Positions 17,666 through 25,978 of a DNA stretch of 64,000 bases are shown here, one piece after another. Source of the DNA: Paraneptunicella aestuarii (GTDB lineage: Bacteria; Pseudomonadota; Gammaproteobacteria; Enterobacterales; Alteromonadaceae); contig NZ_CP074570.1 of assembly GCF_019900845.1 (NCBI RefSeq), positions 2,418,001 through 2,482,000 on the forward strand, read 5' to 3'. Within the stretch, counting starts at the first letter, position 1, and every line of letters starts with the position of its first letter. Below the pieces are notes generated by a model. It worked only from the letters and a program-made list of their open reading frames with translations, made no database searches and was not told the DNA's origin. Position numbers and translations under genes: made by a program.

Positions 17666-17837
17666 TCAACTACACCAGATACGGAAAGGTATTTGATCCT
17701 AAGCTACAGCTATTGGGAAAATAAGTATTCTTGTTGTTCCAAACATAAGCAAATCTTCTTATTCAATCGGCCTATATCTGAAATCACCTATACCTGAAAT
17801 TATTTGGGGCGTGAGTTTAACACAGTCAAGATAGAAA

Positions 17838-17860
17838 AAGAGAGCGCTATACGCTCTCTT
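17838..17860 (-). terminator. Intrinsic terminator after the acyl-CoA ligase
   Basis: Inverted repeat AAGAGAGCG / CGCTCTCTT with a 5-nt loop, followed on the minus strand by a T-rich tract. It lies 29 bp past the ligase stop and should insulate the hybrid NRPS gene from it. Confidence 0.8.
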
Positions 17861-17888
17861 CTTAAACAATTTGATTTGTCCGCAAGCT

Positions 17889-19535
17889 TTATTGCCAAAT
17901 GACCTGCCCTGGTTTTACCTTTTGAGCTTCATCCAGGTACTGCTTTTCAACTACATGTCTTTTCACTTTTAGCGTTGGGGTCAATTCACCACTTTCTGTT
18001 GTCCAGTTTGTATTGGTCACAATGATGCCACCTACTTTTTCATGGGACTCCAGCTTTTCATTAATCTGGTGCATAGTATTCGCTAAACTTTCCTGCAACA
18101 CTTCTCTGGCAACGCCATCAGCATGAGAGCTCAAGTTTGCAATTAAAATAGGCTGAACCAAATGAGTTCCCATCAGGCACATCTGTTCGATATATTCATT
18201 TTCGGCAAACTCAGATTCGATAGGAATTGGCGCAACGTACTTGCCCTTTTCAGTTTTGAAGATATCTTTCTTACGACCAACGATAGAAACATAACCATCT
18301 TCCATTTTCCCTAGATCGCCAGTATGAAAGAAACCGTCAGAACGTAGTATTTCTCGACTTTTTTCTTCATCCTTAAAATATCCCATCATGGCAGACGTCG
18401 ACTTCAACAAGATTTCATCGTCATCGGCGATCTTGATATCAACCTCAAATCCTGGCTGCGAAATAGTGCCGAATCTCACTTCGGTATTTGGTCCTGGCAA
18501 GCAGCCACAAGCGAAGGTCTCGGTCATGCCCCATCCTTCCGCGATATGGATATCCAGCTTTTTATACCATTGCAACAGTTTCTCAGACAAAGGCGCAGAA
18601 CCACTTAAAAACACTCTGGCACTGCTTAGCCCCATCTGCTTCTTGATCTTGTTTTTAACAATGCCGCTCACTACTGGAATTTTCAGTAATAGCTGTAACT
18701 TTCTATTGGGAAGTTTGTGCAAAATCTTCTTTTGAAACTGAGTCCAAAGTCGGGGAACTGAACCAAAAACCGTAGGATTGGCATAAATGAGGTTGTCTGC
18801 AAACGTCTCAAGTGATTCAACAAAATAGGCATTGAAACCATAATTGATGAAAACTGAACACACATAATTTCGCTCGGTACAGTGTGACATAGGCAAGTAA
18901 GACAAAATGCGATCCTGTGGTGTCGCTTGCATACTTGCCCCAGTGTTTTTCCCTGAACGCACAAAGCTGTCGTAGCTATGCATGGCTCCCTTGGGGTCTC
19001 CCGTACTACCAGAAGTATAGAGAATGGTCATTAAATCAGAGCCTTCAACTTCTGGCACATCATAATCAGGCTCATATTCATCCATAATATCCTGCCATTG
19101 AAACTGAGCTGGCATTGTAGGATATGGCATAGAAACTCTAGGGATGTCTTGCGGAATAGCTTGCTCGACCGACTTCCAGTCATCCAGCTTACCCACGACA
19201 ACAAACTTGCATTCCGCATGTTGCAGGATATAAGAAATGGTTTCGGCATTTGCAGTAGGATATATAGGAATACTGACATACCCGCCTAACATCAAGGCAA
19301 GGTCGGCAATAATCCATTCAGCACAGTTTTTTGACAAAATAGCAACGGTGTCGCCTTTATTAAGCCCTTGGCGTTTTAAGAAAGCGAATAGTCGATGCGC
19401 ATTGTCAGATATTTGTTTCCAGTTGTAAGTTTTATATTGCCCGTTAACAGGTTGATGCAGTACGGCTCTATCACCATCGTTCTCGACCCAATATGCCAGC
19501 TTGTCTTTCGGTAGAGGGATATGCGTTGTATTCAT
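17889..19535 (-). CDS. Long-chain fatty acid-CoA ligase (AMP-forming)
   Basis: 548 residues from the ATG at 19535, chosen because GAGG lies 8 nt upstream; a start at 19559 would add 8 residues. ANL motifs are complete: TILYTSGSTGDPKGAMHS, EGWGMTETFACG, FFHTGDLGKMEDGYVSIVGRKKDI. The group of long ligases with a tall N-domain and FKTEKGKYVAP corresponds to long-chain acyl-CoA synthetases. It activates long-chain fatty acids with ATP and CoA at the cytoplasmic membrane face. It is upstream of the NRPS-PanP gene on the same strand but separated by a terminator, so shared function is only a possibility. Confidence 0.85.
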   Translation of the reverse strand: MNTTHIPLPKDKLAYWVENDGDRAVLHQPVNGQYKTYNWKQISDNAHRLFAFLKRQGLNKGDTVAILSKNCAEWIIADLALMLGGYVSIPIYPTANAETISYILQHAECKFVVVGKLDDWKSVEQAIPQDIPRVSMPYPTMPAQFQWQDIMDEYEPDYDVPEVEGSDLMTILYTSGSTGDPKGAMHSYDSFVRSGKNTGASMQATPQDRILSYLPMSHCTERNYVCSVFINYGFNAYFVESLETFADNLIYANPTVFGSVPRLWTQFQKKILHKLPNRKLQLLLKIPVVSGIVKNKIKKQMGLSSARVFLSGSAPLSEKLLQWYKKLDIHIAEGWGMTETFACGCLPGPNTEVRFGTISQPGFEVDIKIADDDEILLKSTSAMMGYFKDEEKSREILRSDGFFHTGDLGKMEDGYVSIVGRKKDIFKTEKGKYVAPIPIESEFAENEYIEQMCLMGTHLVQPILIANLSSHADGVAREVLQESLANTMHQINEKLESHEKVGGIIVTNTNWTTESGELTPTLKVKRHVVEKQYLDEAQKVKPGQVIWQ

Positions 19536-19593
19536 TATTATTTCCTCGGTATAGGGCACGTTTCAGGTAGCTGTTCTATTGTTTTTTACTGCT

Positions 19594-20148
19594 TTACCAC
19601 ATCAAATCATCCGGTACTTTGAAGTCTGCATACCAATCATCTTCATCTGAGCTTGATGTTTCCTGTGGCGATTCATTATCAGAGACATATACAACGATAT
19701 CCGCGTCTCTTTGTGAGATTTTGTCTGCTGCTGGCATAGGAATGATCTCGTAACCATCCTGATAACTTACAATTGCCAGTTTCCCATCTTGAAGAGCCTG
19801 CTGTGTGCGAACATCTACGTGAATGCGCTTGATGAGATTGTCATGAGTAAAATTAAATGAAATATCACCGTTCTTAATATCAATTTTATTAAGTTGGATA
19901 ATTTGCAATATTTGATAAGCAATCGCTTTTCTTTCAGCTTCTTCTTTAGTCTTTTGGTTCAAAGCTCTATCGCGTGCTTTCTTCTCTTCAATCTGTTGCT
20001 CAACAGACAGCTTGGTTTCGTCAACATCCACACGCTTTTGGGTACGCTTGATTTTATCTTTCTTGCGTTTTTCCTGTTTAATTTGCTGTGATTTCTTTTT
20101 ATCAGCGAGACCAGCTTTAAGTAATTGTTCCTGTAGTGACAAAGCCAT
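19594..20148 (-). CDS. DUF2058 (YaiL-type) protein
   Basis: 184 residues. It starts MALSLQEQLLKAGLADKKKS, the hallmark of DUF2058. A strongly basic coiled coil (about 15-75) follows, then a compact domain with IKRIHVDV and GYEIIP, and an acidic tail ending WYADFKVPDDLMW. The family occurs widely in gammaproteobacteria; its function is not established, though YaiL has been described as nucleoprotein-associated. It is monocistronic, with its own 5' gap of about 380 bp. Confidence 0.88.
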   Translation of the reverse strand: MALSLQEQLLKAGLADKKKSQQIKQEKRKKDKIKRTQKRVDVDETKLSVEQQIEEKKARDRALNQKTKEEAERKAIAYQILQIIQLNKIDIKNGDISFNFTHDNLIKRIHVDVRTQQALQDGKLAIVSYQDGYEIIPMPAADKISQRDADIVVYVSDNESPQETSSSDEDDWYADFKVPDDLMW

Positions 20149-20530
20149 GCCTTAACCTACCGTAATACATTGAAAAATGTGGAGTATACCACCACGAAAT
20201 GAAGTAAGCGTATATGCTACTTCAGGTTTAAATTCATTAACACCTTTTTAAACTAACCAGAGATACGCATAAGAAGAGTCTATGCCAGTGATTTCGTTGC
20301 CTCATAAACATTTTGATATAGATAAACATACCCGATTCAACACCTTAAAACAGCTTTTTTCCCTTGAGATGCTAGACCCATTGGCGGTTTTAAACAGTTG
20401 CCAAATAGATTAATTAAAATACAATACAGGCATAAAAGTATTACTAATCGTACTTTTAGATCCCTATTAAGATGTTTCAGGGAAACTTCTGGGCACTGGA
20501 TATAGTTATAACTGAGGTTATCCGAAGTAG
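20149..20530. other. Intergenic gap between divergent genes
   Basis: 382 bp between DUF2058 (minus) and the small unknown gene (plus). It must hold promoters for both, but I see no RNA gene, repeat or clear operator. The only ribosome-site-like sequence before 20531 is GAGG in ACTGAGGTTATCC, about 14 nt upstream. Confidence 0.4.
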
Positions 20531-20947
20531 ATGTTCGATAAAAAATTACAAGTAGAAAAAGTCGAAATGGTGAAGAAGATCATTCGCCAGAATAGCTACC
20601 TCAACTTCGACAAGTCACACAAACAATGTATAGAGCTTGGCATTCGAGTAAACCGCCCCGCTCTGGACAACTTCGGCAAGAAGCTTAAACAGCTTGATCT
20701 CGCTAAAAAGCCCCCAAATGCAAAAGAGCAGAATAGTAATCGCATTCACTCTGGCGGTGAAATTCTGGAATTCAAGAAACCGGGTTCCAATGGAAAGAGC
20801 AATGTAGCCATTGATATCGTTTCCATGACACTGGAAGAAGCTAAACAACGAGAAACAGAAATTACGTACGAACTCGGGGAATTAAAAATTAAGGAGAATG
20901 CACTATTAAATGAATTGGCAGTTATTAATAAAAAATTTGGATTGTAA
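20531..20947 (+). CDS. Hypothetical protein, small and helical
   Basis: 138 residues, not recognised. The first half is basic and helical and could be a small DNA-binding unit (KKIIRQNSYLNFDKSHKQCI, then RPALDNFGKKLKQL). A low-complexity middle follows (KKPPNAKEQNSNR), then a C-terminal coiled coil (MTLEEAKQRETEITYELGEL to ALLNELAVINKKFG). It has no signal peptide or membrane span. It stands alone between long gaps, upstream of the sigma-54 activator, and could be a regulator; this is only a guess. Confidence 0.6.
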   Translation: MFDKKLQVEKVEMVKKIIRQNSYLNFDKSHKQCIELGIRVNRPALDNFGKKLKQLDLAKKPPNAKEQNSNRIHSGGEILEFKKPGSNGKSNVAIDIVSMTLEEAKQRETEITYELGELKIKENALLNELAVINKKFGL

Positions 20948-21336
20948 TTCATATCTGCTTTTTCCAATTTCTTCTGTTTTTATTGGCTATGTTTTCTTAT
21001 TCGGTTTTGTCCAAGTTACAGCTTTGCGTTAAACAAAATCACTCTACAAACCCGATCCCCTCAAGCAATTAAAAAGATAAATTTAAATCAAATAAACCGA
21101 TCAATAACTCACTGGTCTGACTAGAGTTTTTTACCTTTTAACTCATTTATCTTTAGACAAAACTCACCTTTCACTGTATGTAAAAACATGATTTTGATCT
21201 AAAAAAAACCGCCCTTTGTTACGCGTAACCAATATTATGAAAAAATGTGTATATTTTTGGTAAATTTGCTTGAAAAAACGTGAGTATTTAACTAATCATA
21301 TTCGTTCCGTAGCAAAAAAATTAATTTGGTTTCAGC
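20948..21336. other. AT-rich leader of the sigma-54 activator gene, with a palindrome
   Basis: 389 bp, very AT-rich. It contains the perfect 12-bp palindrome GTTACGCGTAAC at 21218-21229, about 110 bp before the activator start. Such a site could be an operator. No gene or RNA is evident. Confidence 0.4.
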
Positions 21337-22737
21337 ATGATACTTAGGGATTCACAGGTACGTGTTGTATCTTTCGTTGATGAATATACAAGCTATTCCG
21401 TAATCGAATTACTCGGTTCGGGGCAAATTAAAACGCGTCAATTTGAAACGATTACACACGAGGAAACAGATAATAGTGCACCAATTATTTGGTTGATACT
21501 TATTAATAATGTTGATCAGATCTCTGAAATTGATATTCGTCGTTATCATGCCAACCACGAGCAATACATATATCTTGTATGTAACCAGCTCCCTACTGTA
21601 TTACCGTCACAATTAAGTCATAACACCATATTCTTAAAAACAGGTGAGAATAACCTGCTTGAATCCATTGCATACTCAGAGCAGCGAATACTGCAACGAC
21701 AGCATTTTGTGCCCCTGGATGTGGATGAGGCATTCATTAAACTTAATTTCTACGGTCGTTCTAGCCAATTTGTCAAAGCAGTTAAATTAATCAAGAAAGT
21801 ATCCAAAGCCGATGCCAACGTTTTTATCAAAGGCGAAACCGGTACAGGTAAGGAATTAACAGCAAGAGCCATTCACTATCTTAGTGAGCGTAAAGAAGCC
21901 CCCTTTATACCCATTAACTGTGGTGCATTTTCTGATGATCTGATCCTTAGTGAGTTATTTGGCCATGAAAAAGGTGCATTTACCGGCGCAGATAAATCCA
22001 AGAAAGGCCTATTGGAAATGGCTGATAATGGAACTGTCTTCCTGGATGAAGTCGACAGCTTGTCCAGCAAAGCTCAGGTTGCCCTTTTACGCTATTTGCA
22101 AGACAGTGAAGTTCGCCAAATCGGTAGTAACAAGTTCAAAAAGCTCAATGTAAGAATTATCGCAGCGAGTAACGCAAATATCCGAGAACATATCTCTAAC
22201 GGTTCATTCCGGGAAGATTTAATGTATCGTCTGGATGTGCTGCAAGTCACTTTGCCACAACTCAAAAAACGTGGTGAAGATATTCAGTTGTTAGCGCAAC
22301 ACTTTTTAGCTGGTCTTGCTCTCGTCAACGATAACAAAGTTAAAGTGTTTCACCCCTCCCTTATTGCAGCTATGCATACCTATAATTGGGAAGGTAACGT
22401 CAGGGAATTGGATAACTTCGTTAAACGCGCCTATTTTCTTACGGAAGATTATGTCATTAATGATTCATCTTTACTTTCAGGATTGGAAGATCTTGATGGT
22501 GAACTTCAAGCATTACCAATGGCTACAATTAAACCCCGACTGGGAAGTAGTTTTCAGGATGCAAAAGATCAACTCATCTATCAATTTGAGCGTGATTATC
22601 TGGCTCAATTGCTCACACACACCCGTGGCAATGTGTCAAAAGCGGCAAAAATCGCCAAAAAAGAGCGTCGTTCTTTCTGTCGTTTGATGCAAAAACACGG
22701 TCTGGATAGAAGCCAATTTATTGTCCAGGCGCAGTAA
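21337..22737 (+). CDS. Sigma-54-dependent transcriptional activator
   Basis: 466 residues. The N-terminal 130 residues look like a receiver that has lost its acidic pocket and phospho-acceptor region, so phosphorylation control is unlikely. The AAA+ domain is complete: Walker A GETGTGKE (166-173), the sigma-54 loop GAFTGA (213-218), Walker B FLDEVD (235-240) and a conserved arginine in FREDLMYRLDV. The C-terminus is a Fis-type helix-turn-helix (RGNVSKAAKIAKKERRSFCR). It should open sigma-54 promoters. It is the only such activator in the window; a -24-like element precedes the T6SS cluster at 31301, but a link is inference. Confidence 0.9.
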   Translation: MILRDSQVRVVSFVDEYTSYSVIELLGSGQIKTRQFETITHEETDNSAPIIWLILINNVDQISEIDIRRYHANHEQYIYLVCNQLPTVLPSQLSHNTIFLKTGENNLLESIAYSEQRILQRQHFVPLDVDEAFIKLNFYGRSSQFVKAVKLIKKVSKADANVFIKGETGTGKELTARAIHYLSERKEAPFIPINCGAFSDDLILSELFGHEKGAFTGADKSKKGLLEMADNGTVFLDEVDSLSSKAQVALLRYLQDSEVRQIGSNKFKKLNVRIIAASNANIREHISNGSFREDLMYRLDVLQVTLPQLKKRGEDIQLLAQHFLAGLALVNDNKVKVFHPSLIAAMHTYNWEGNVRELDNFVKRAYFLTEDYVINDSSLLSGLEDLDGELQALPMATIKPRLGSSFQDAKDQLIYQFERDYLAQLLTHTRGNVSKAAKIAKKERRSFCRLMQKHGLDRSQFIVQAQ

Positions 22738-22904
22738 CTTTTAAGCTCCCAAACATCCTTTACCAAACATCTCTAAAAAGTTAATCGTTTTAGATTTTCT
22801 GTTTAATCTCAATTTCTATTAACGATATTTCTACTACGAGAAAGCTTCTATAGCTATCTTAAAAAATTTTAAATCTGGATGATAGAAATAAAATTATTAA
22901 CTCA

Positions 22905-23615
22905 TTGAAATATAAATATTTAAATATCAATTTTGAGGTTTTGTCGCGTGCAATAATTTCACCCCGCTGCATAATGTATTCTTCGGTTAAAAAAGGGAAC
23001 TATTTATCTTTAAAACCTTTTTTAGACCTAAATCAAAATGATCAATGGGATGAAAATGAAGAGTTCCTATCAGAAGTAAATTTGATACAGAAAAATAAAA
23101 CATTTAGAAAAAACGTTACAAACAACAGCATTAAACTTTATGGAATAGATGCTTACAATCCCAAAACATACACCATTGATGATGAGGAATTAAACAACCC
23201 TTTCATTACGCCAAAATATCAGGATATTAAACTTGAATCTCATCCTGGTGGTGAAGTTGAGCTTAAAATTCCTTTTTATATTCATTTTGAAATTGAAGGA
23301 GAAATTCAACTCTTTGATGATGATAACAATCCCATAGAGCGAGTCGGCCAACTGCCTCTTAATCTATACAAATATAATGATGATGAACAGGGAAATGAAC
23401 AACCCGAGCTATTTAAAACATACTGGTCAGAGCCTGATGGCTTCTATGTTTTGGATAAGGTAAGGCCAGGAAAATACATGCTTAGGATAGATAATGAATT
23501 TATTGCTGGACAAGAAATAACCTGTACCACATGTGAATTTATTCTAAATACCGAAGAAGCCAAAGATTATGTTTTATTTGCGAATACACTTACTTTAAAA
23601 AAACAAAAAAGATAA
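22905..23615 (+). CDS. Hypothetical protein, possibly the 3' part of a larger surface-protein gene
   Basis: Up to 236 codons; the reading frame opens at 22863 and the only early starts are TTG at 22905 or ATG at 22974. It lacks a signal peptide. FLDLNQNDQWDENEEFL resembles the EF-hand-like loops of surface proteins and the C-termini of CS1-type pilus ushers, and DGFYVLDKVRPGKYMLRI resembles the following carboxypeptidase-regulatory-like fold. Both are normally at the end of much longer exported proteins, so this may be a decayed remnant. The region is markedly more AT-rich than its surroundings. Confidence 0.45.
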   Translation: MKYKYLNINFEVLSRAIISPRCIMYSSVKKGNYLSLKPFLDLNQNDQWDENEEFLSEVNLIQKNKTFRKNVTNNSIKLYGIDAYNPKTYTIDDEELNNPFITPKYQDIKLESHPGGEVELKIPFYIHFEIEGEIQLFDDDNNPIERVGQLPLNLYKYNDDEQGNEQPELFKTYWSEPDGFYVLDKVRPGKYMLRIDNEFIAGQEITCTTCEFILNTEEAKDYVLFANTLTLKKQKR

Positions 23616-23813
23616 CATTAAATATAAACCCCATTTGTTTCACTTATATAAAAAAAACCATCCTTTATTTAACATCCACAAAAACAGAAATAACCAATTT
23701 TTATTTTTATTTATCTTAATTAAGAATTGCAGCCAATACCTTATAACTAAAAGGGATAAATATTATCACCATTTTGTTTGCACAAAACTTAATTCAAGTG
23801 CATTAATATATCT

Positions 23814-23833
23814 ACGGTTACTATATTAACCGT
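23814..23833. promoter_or_regulatory. Inverted repeat upstream of subtilase 1
   Basis: ACGGTTA and TAACCGT are separated by 6 nt, centred about 53 bp before the subtilase start. The size and position suit a dimeric repressor or activator site. It is not found upstream of the second subtilase. Confidence 0.4.
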
Positions 23834-23876
23834 TAATAATAGTCTTTCATCTAACAACTATATGAGAGTACATATA

Positions 23877-25463
23877 ATGAAAAAATTAAATAACAAGTTT
23901 GTAGGAATAGGTGTTTCAGCGTTGTCATTAATTGCTTCTGGCGTTATGGCAGCAGGTCTTAACCATGTAGGCACTACTGAAAGTGCGGCATCATTAAAAC
24001 TTGCCGGCACTAATGGGCAAGGCGCACAAGTTGAGATACAAGGTCGTTATATCATTGTATATAAACCTGAAGTATCCAAATTCACTGACAATGCTCAGTC
24101 TCGCACTGCTCAAGTCAATGCGATTGAAGCTGCCGGTGGTAAATTCATTAGCGCAATTAAAGGCCAACGCATGGCTGTCGCTAATCTGGATAAAATGGCA
24201 TACAACAAGCTATTAAAAGACGAAAGCATTGAATCAATCTCTCTTGATGCCAAGCGCTACTTAATGGCTCAAAGCACACCATTTGGTATTCCAATGGTGC
24301 AAGCTGACCTGTTAAACCAACCTAATAAAACCGCACGTAAAGTGTGTATTATTGATACGGGTTATTCTTATGGTCACGAAGATTTACCAACCGACGTAAC
24401 GGGCGTAGCGAATAGCAGCCAGGTAGGTAGCTGGAACAACGACGGTCACGGCCACGGTTCTCACGTTGCTGGTACTATTGCTGGATTAGACAACACTGTA
24501 GGCGTTGTGGGCGTATACCCAGATGTTGATTTGCACATCGTTAAAATCTTCAACGATCAGGGTAGCTGGACTCAATCTTCAGACCTGATCGTGGGTATGC
24601 AACAGTGTGCTGATGCTGGCGCGAACGTTATCAGCATGAGTTTGGGTGGTGGCGCTTCTTCTGCCGCTGAAGAAAATGCCGTTAATGGTTTCGTAAGCCA
24701 AGGTATTTTACTGATTGCTGCTGCGGGTAACGATGGTAACAGCAGTATGTCTTACCCTGCATCTTATGACGGCATCATGTCTGTTGCTGCGGTAGACTCT
24801 TCTTCTAATGTTGCGTCTTTCTCTCAGTACAACAGCCAGGTTGAAATTGCAGCACCAGGTGTTGCTGTAAACTCAACTTTGCCTGGTAATACTTATGCAG
24901 CATGGAGCGGTACTTCCATGGCAACGCCTCACGTTTCAGGTGTCGCAGCATTGGTATGGTCGTTCTATCAACAATGTTCTAACGAGCAAATTCGTGAAGC
25001 ATTACAAGCAACTGCACAAGATCGCGGCGCGGCAGGTAAAGACAACTTCTATGGTTGGGGTATCGTTAAAGCCAAAGACGCTTATGATTACCTGAATACT
25101 TGGGGTTGTGCTGGTGATCCTAACTTCCCACCAACTGGTGGTGGCGGTGGCGGTGGCGTTGATCCCGTATCTGGTTCTTTAAGCAACCTATCTGGAAACA
25201 GAGGCGCATGGGATCACTACACTTGGGATATCCCAGCTGGTGTTGCTGTGATGACAGTATCTATCTCTGGCGGTACGGGTGATGCCGACTTGTACACAAG
25301 ATTCGGAGCAACTCCTACCAGTACAGTATATGATTGCCGTCCATACCTGGCTGGTAACAACGAGACTTGTACTCACAGTAGCCCACAAGCCGGTACATGG
25401 TATATCAGTCTACACGCTTACCAGAAGTACAGCGGCGTAACCATGAATTACAGCTACGAGTAA
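23877..25463 (+). CDS. Secreted subtilisin-like serine protease with PPC domain (copy 1)
   Basis: 528 residues from the ATG at 23877. A signal peptide ends near GVMAAG. An inhibitor-type propeptide (QGRYIIVYKPE onward) follows, then the S8 catalytic domain: Asp near 160 (VCIIDTGYS), His near 192 (GHGHGSHVAGT) and Ser near 345 (SGTSMATPHVSG). A Gly-rich linker (PPTGGGGGGG) leads to a C-terminal PPC domain of about 95 residues with paired cysteines, usually removed or used for substrate binding after secretion. The triad and oxyanion Asn (AAAGNDGNS) are present, so an active extracellular protease is expected. A close paralogue follows 515 bp downstream. Confidence 0.93.
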   Translation: MKKLNNKFVGIGVSALSLIASGVMAAGLNHVGTTESAASLKLAGTNGQGAQVEIQGRYIIVYKPEVSKFTDNAQSRTAQVNAIEAAGGKFISAIKGQRMAVANLDKMAYNKLLKDESIESISLDAKRYLMAQSTPFGIPMVQADLLNQPNKTARKVCIIDTGYSYGHEDLPTDVTGVANSSQVGSWNNDGHGHGSHVAGTIAGLDNTVGVVGVYPDVDLHIVKIFNDQGSWTQSSDLIVGMQQCADAGANVISMSLGGGASSAAEENAVNGFVSQGILLIAAAGNDGNSSMSYPASYDGIMSVAAVDSSSNVASFSQYNSQVEIAAPGVAVNSTLPGNTYAAWSGTSMATPHVSGVAALVWSFYQQCSNEQIREALQATAQDRGAAGKDNFYGWGIVKAKDAYDYLNTWGCAGDPNFPPTGGGGGGGVDPVSGSLSNLSGNRGAWDHYTWDIPAGVAVMTVSISGGTGDADLYTRFGATPTSTVYDCRPYLAGNNETCTHSSPQAGTWYISLHAYQKYSGVTMNYSYE

Positions 25464-25493
25464 TCATTACTCGAAGAAAATTCATGAATGATG

Positions 25494-25519
25494 AAGCCCG
25501 GGATCTCCCGGGCTTTTTT
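25494..25519 (+). terminator. Intrinsic terminator of subtilase 1
   Basis: The 10-bp stem AAGCCCGGGA / TCCCGGGCTT has a 2-nt loop and is followed by a T run. It starts 30 bp after the stop. The second subtilase has a near-identical terminator, which suggests the terminator was duplicated with the gene. Confidence 0.92.
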
Positions 25520-25978
25520 GAATTTGAACCCTACATAACTGTTCCAAATAATCAGTCACCGACAGAAAGTTGGGAGCAGACCCACAGCCGCAAGGGATTG
25601 ATTTACGGCGAGTCTGCGACCAATTTCTGTAGGTAGCTTGCAGTTATACACACTTATTTAGACCACCAATCAAAGCAGGTGATTATCATGTAATTGCAGC
25701 GTAGCTTTCTCTTCCTACAACAATTCCCCATACTCTTCTTCATATTCTGATTAACTTTCTATATCAGTTAGTTACATGACTTTTCACCCTAAACCGCTTT
25801 TTGAGTATTCGCTGTATTTAAATGCCATGTAATAAATATGAAATATCTTATGCACAAACAGGATAGTTATTTTCTCGTTTATTGTTTGCACTTGGAAAAT
25901 TTTTAGGCATAAATATAAATGGGTTAAATATGTAACCAGATTGAAAACAAGAATTACATTCACTAACGAGAAACAATA
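25520..25978. other. Gap between the subtilases, with a hairpin-forming element
   Basis: 459 bp. At 25576-25617 GCAGAC and GTCTGC bracket GCCG...CGGC, so the stretch can fold into a nested hairpin. Its higher GC than the flanks suggests a dispersed extragenic repeat, but only one copy is in the window. The last 120 bp are AT-rich and should hold the promoter of subtilase 2. Confidence 0.35.
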
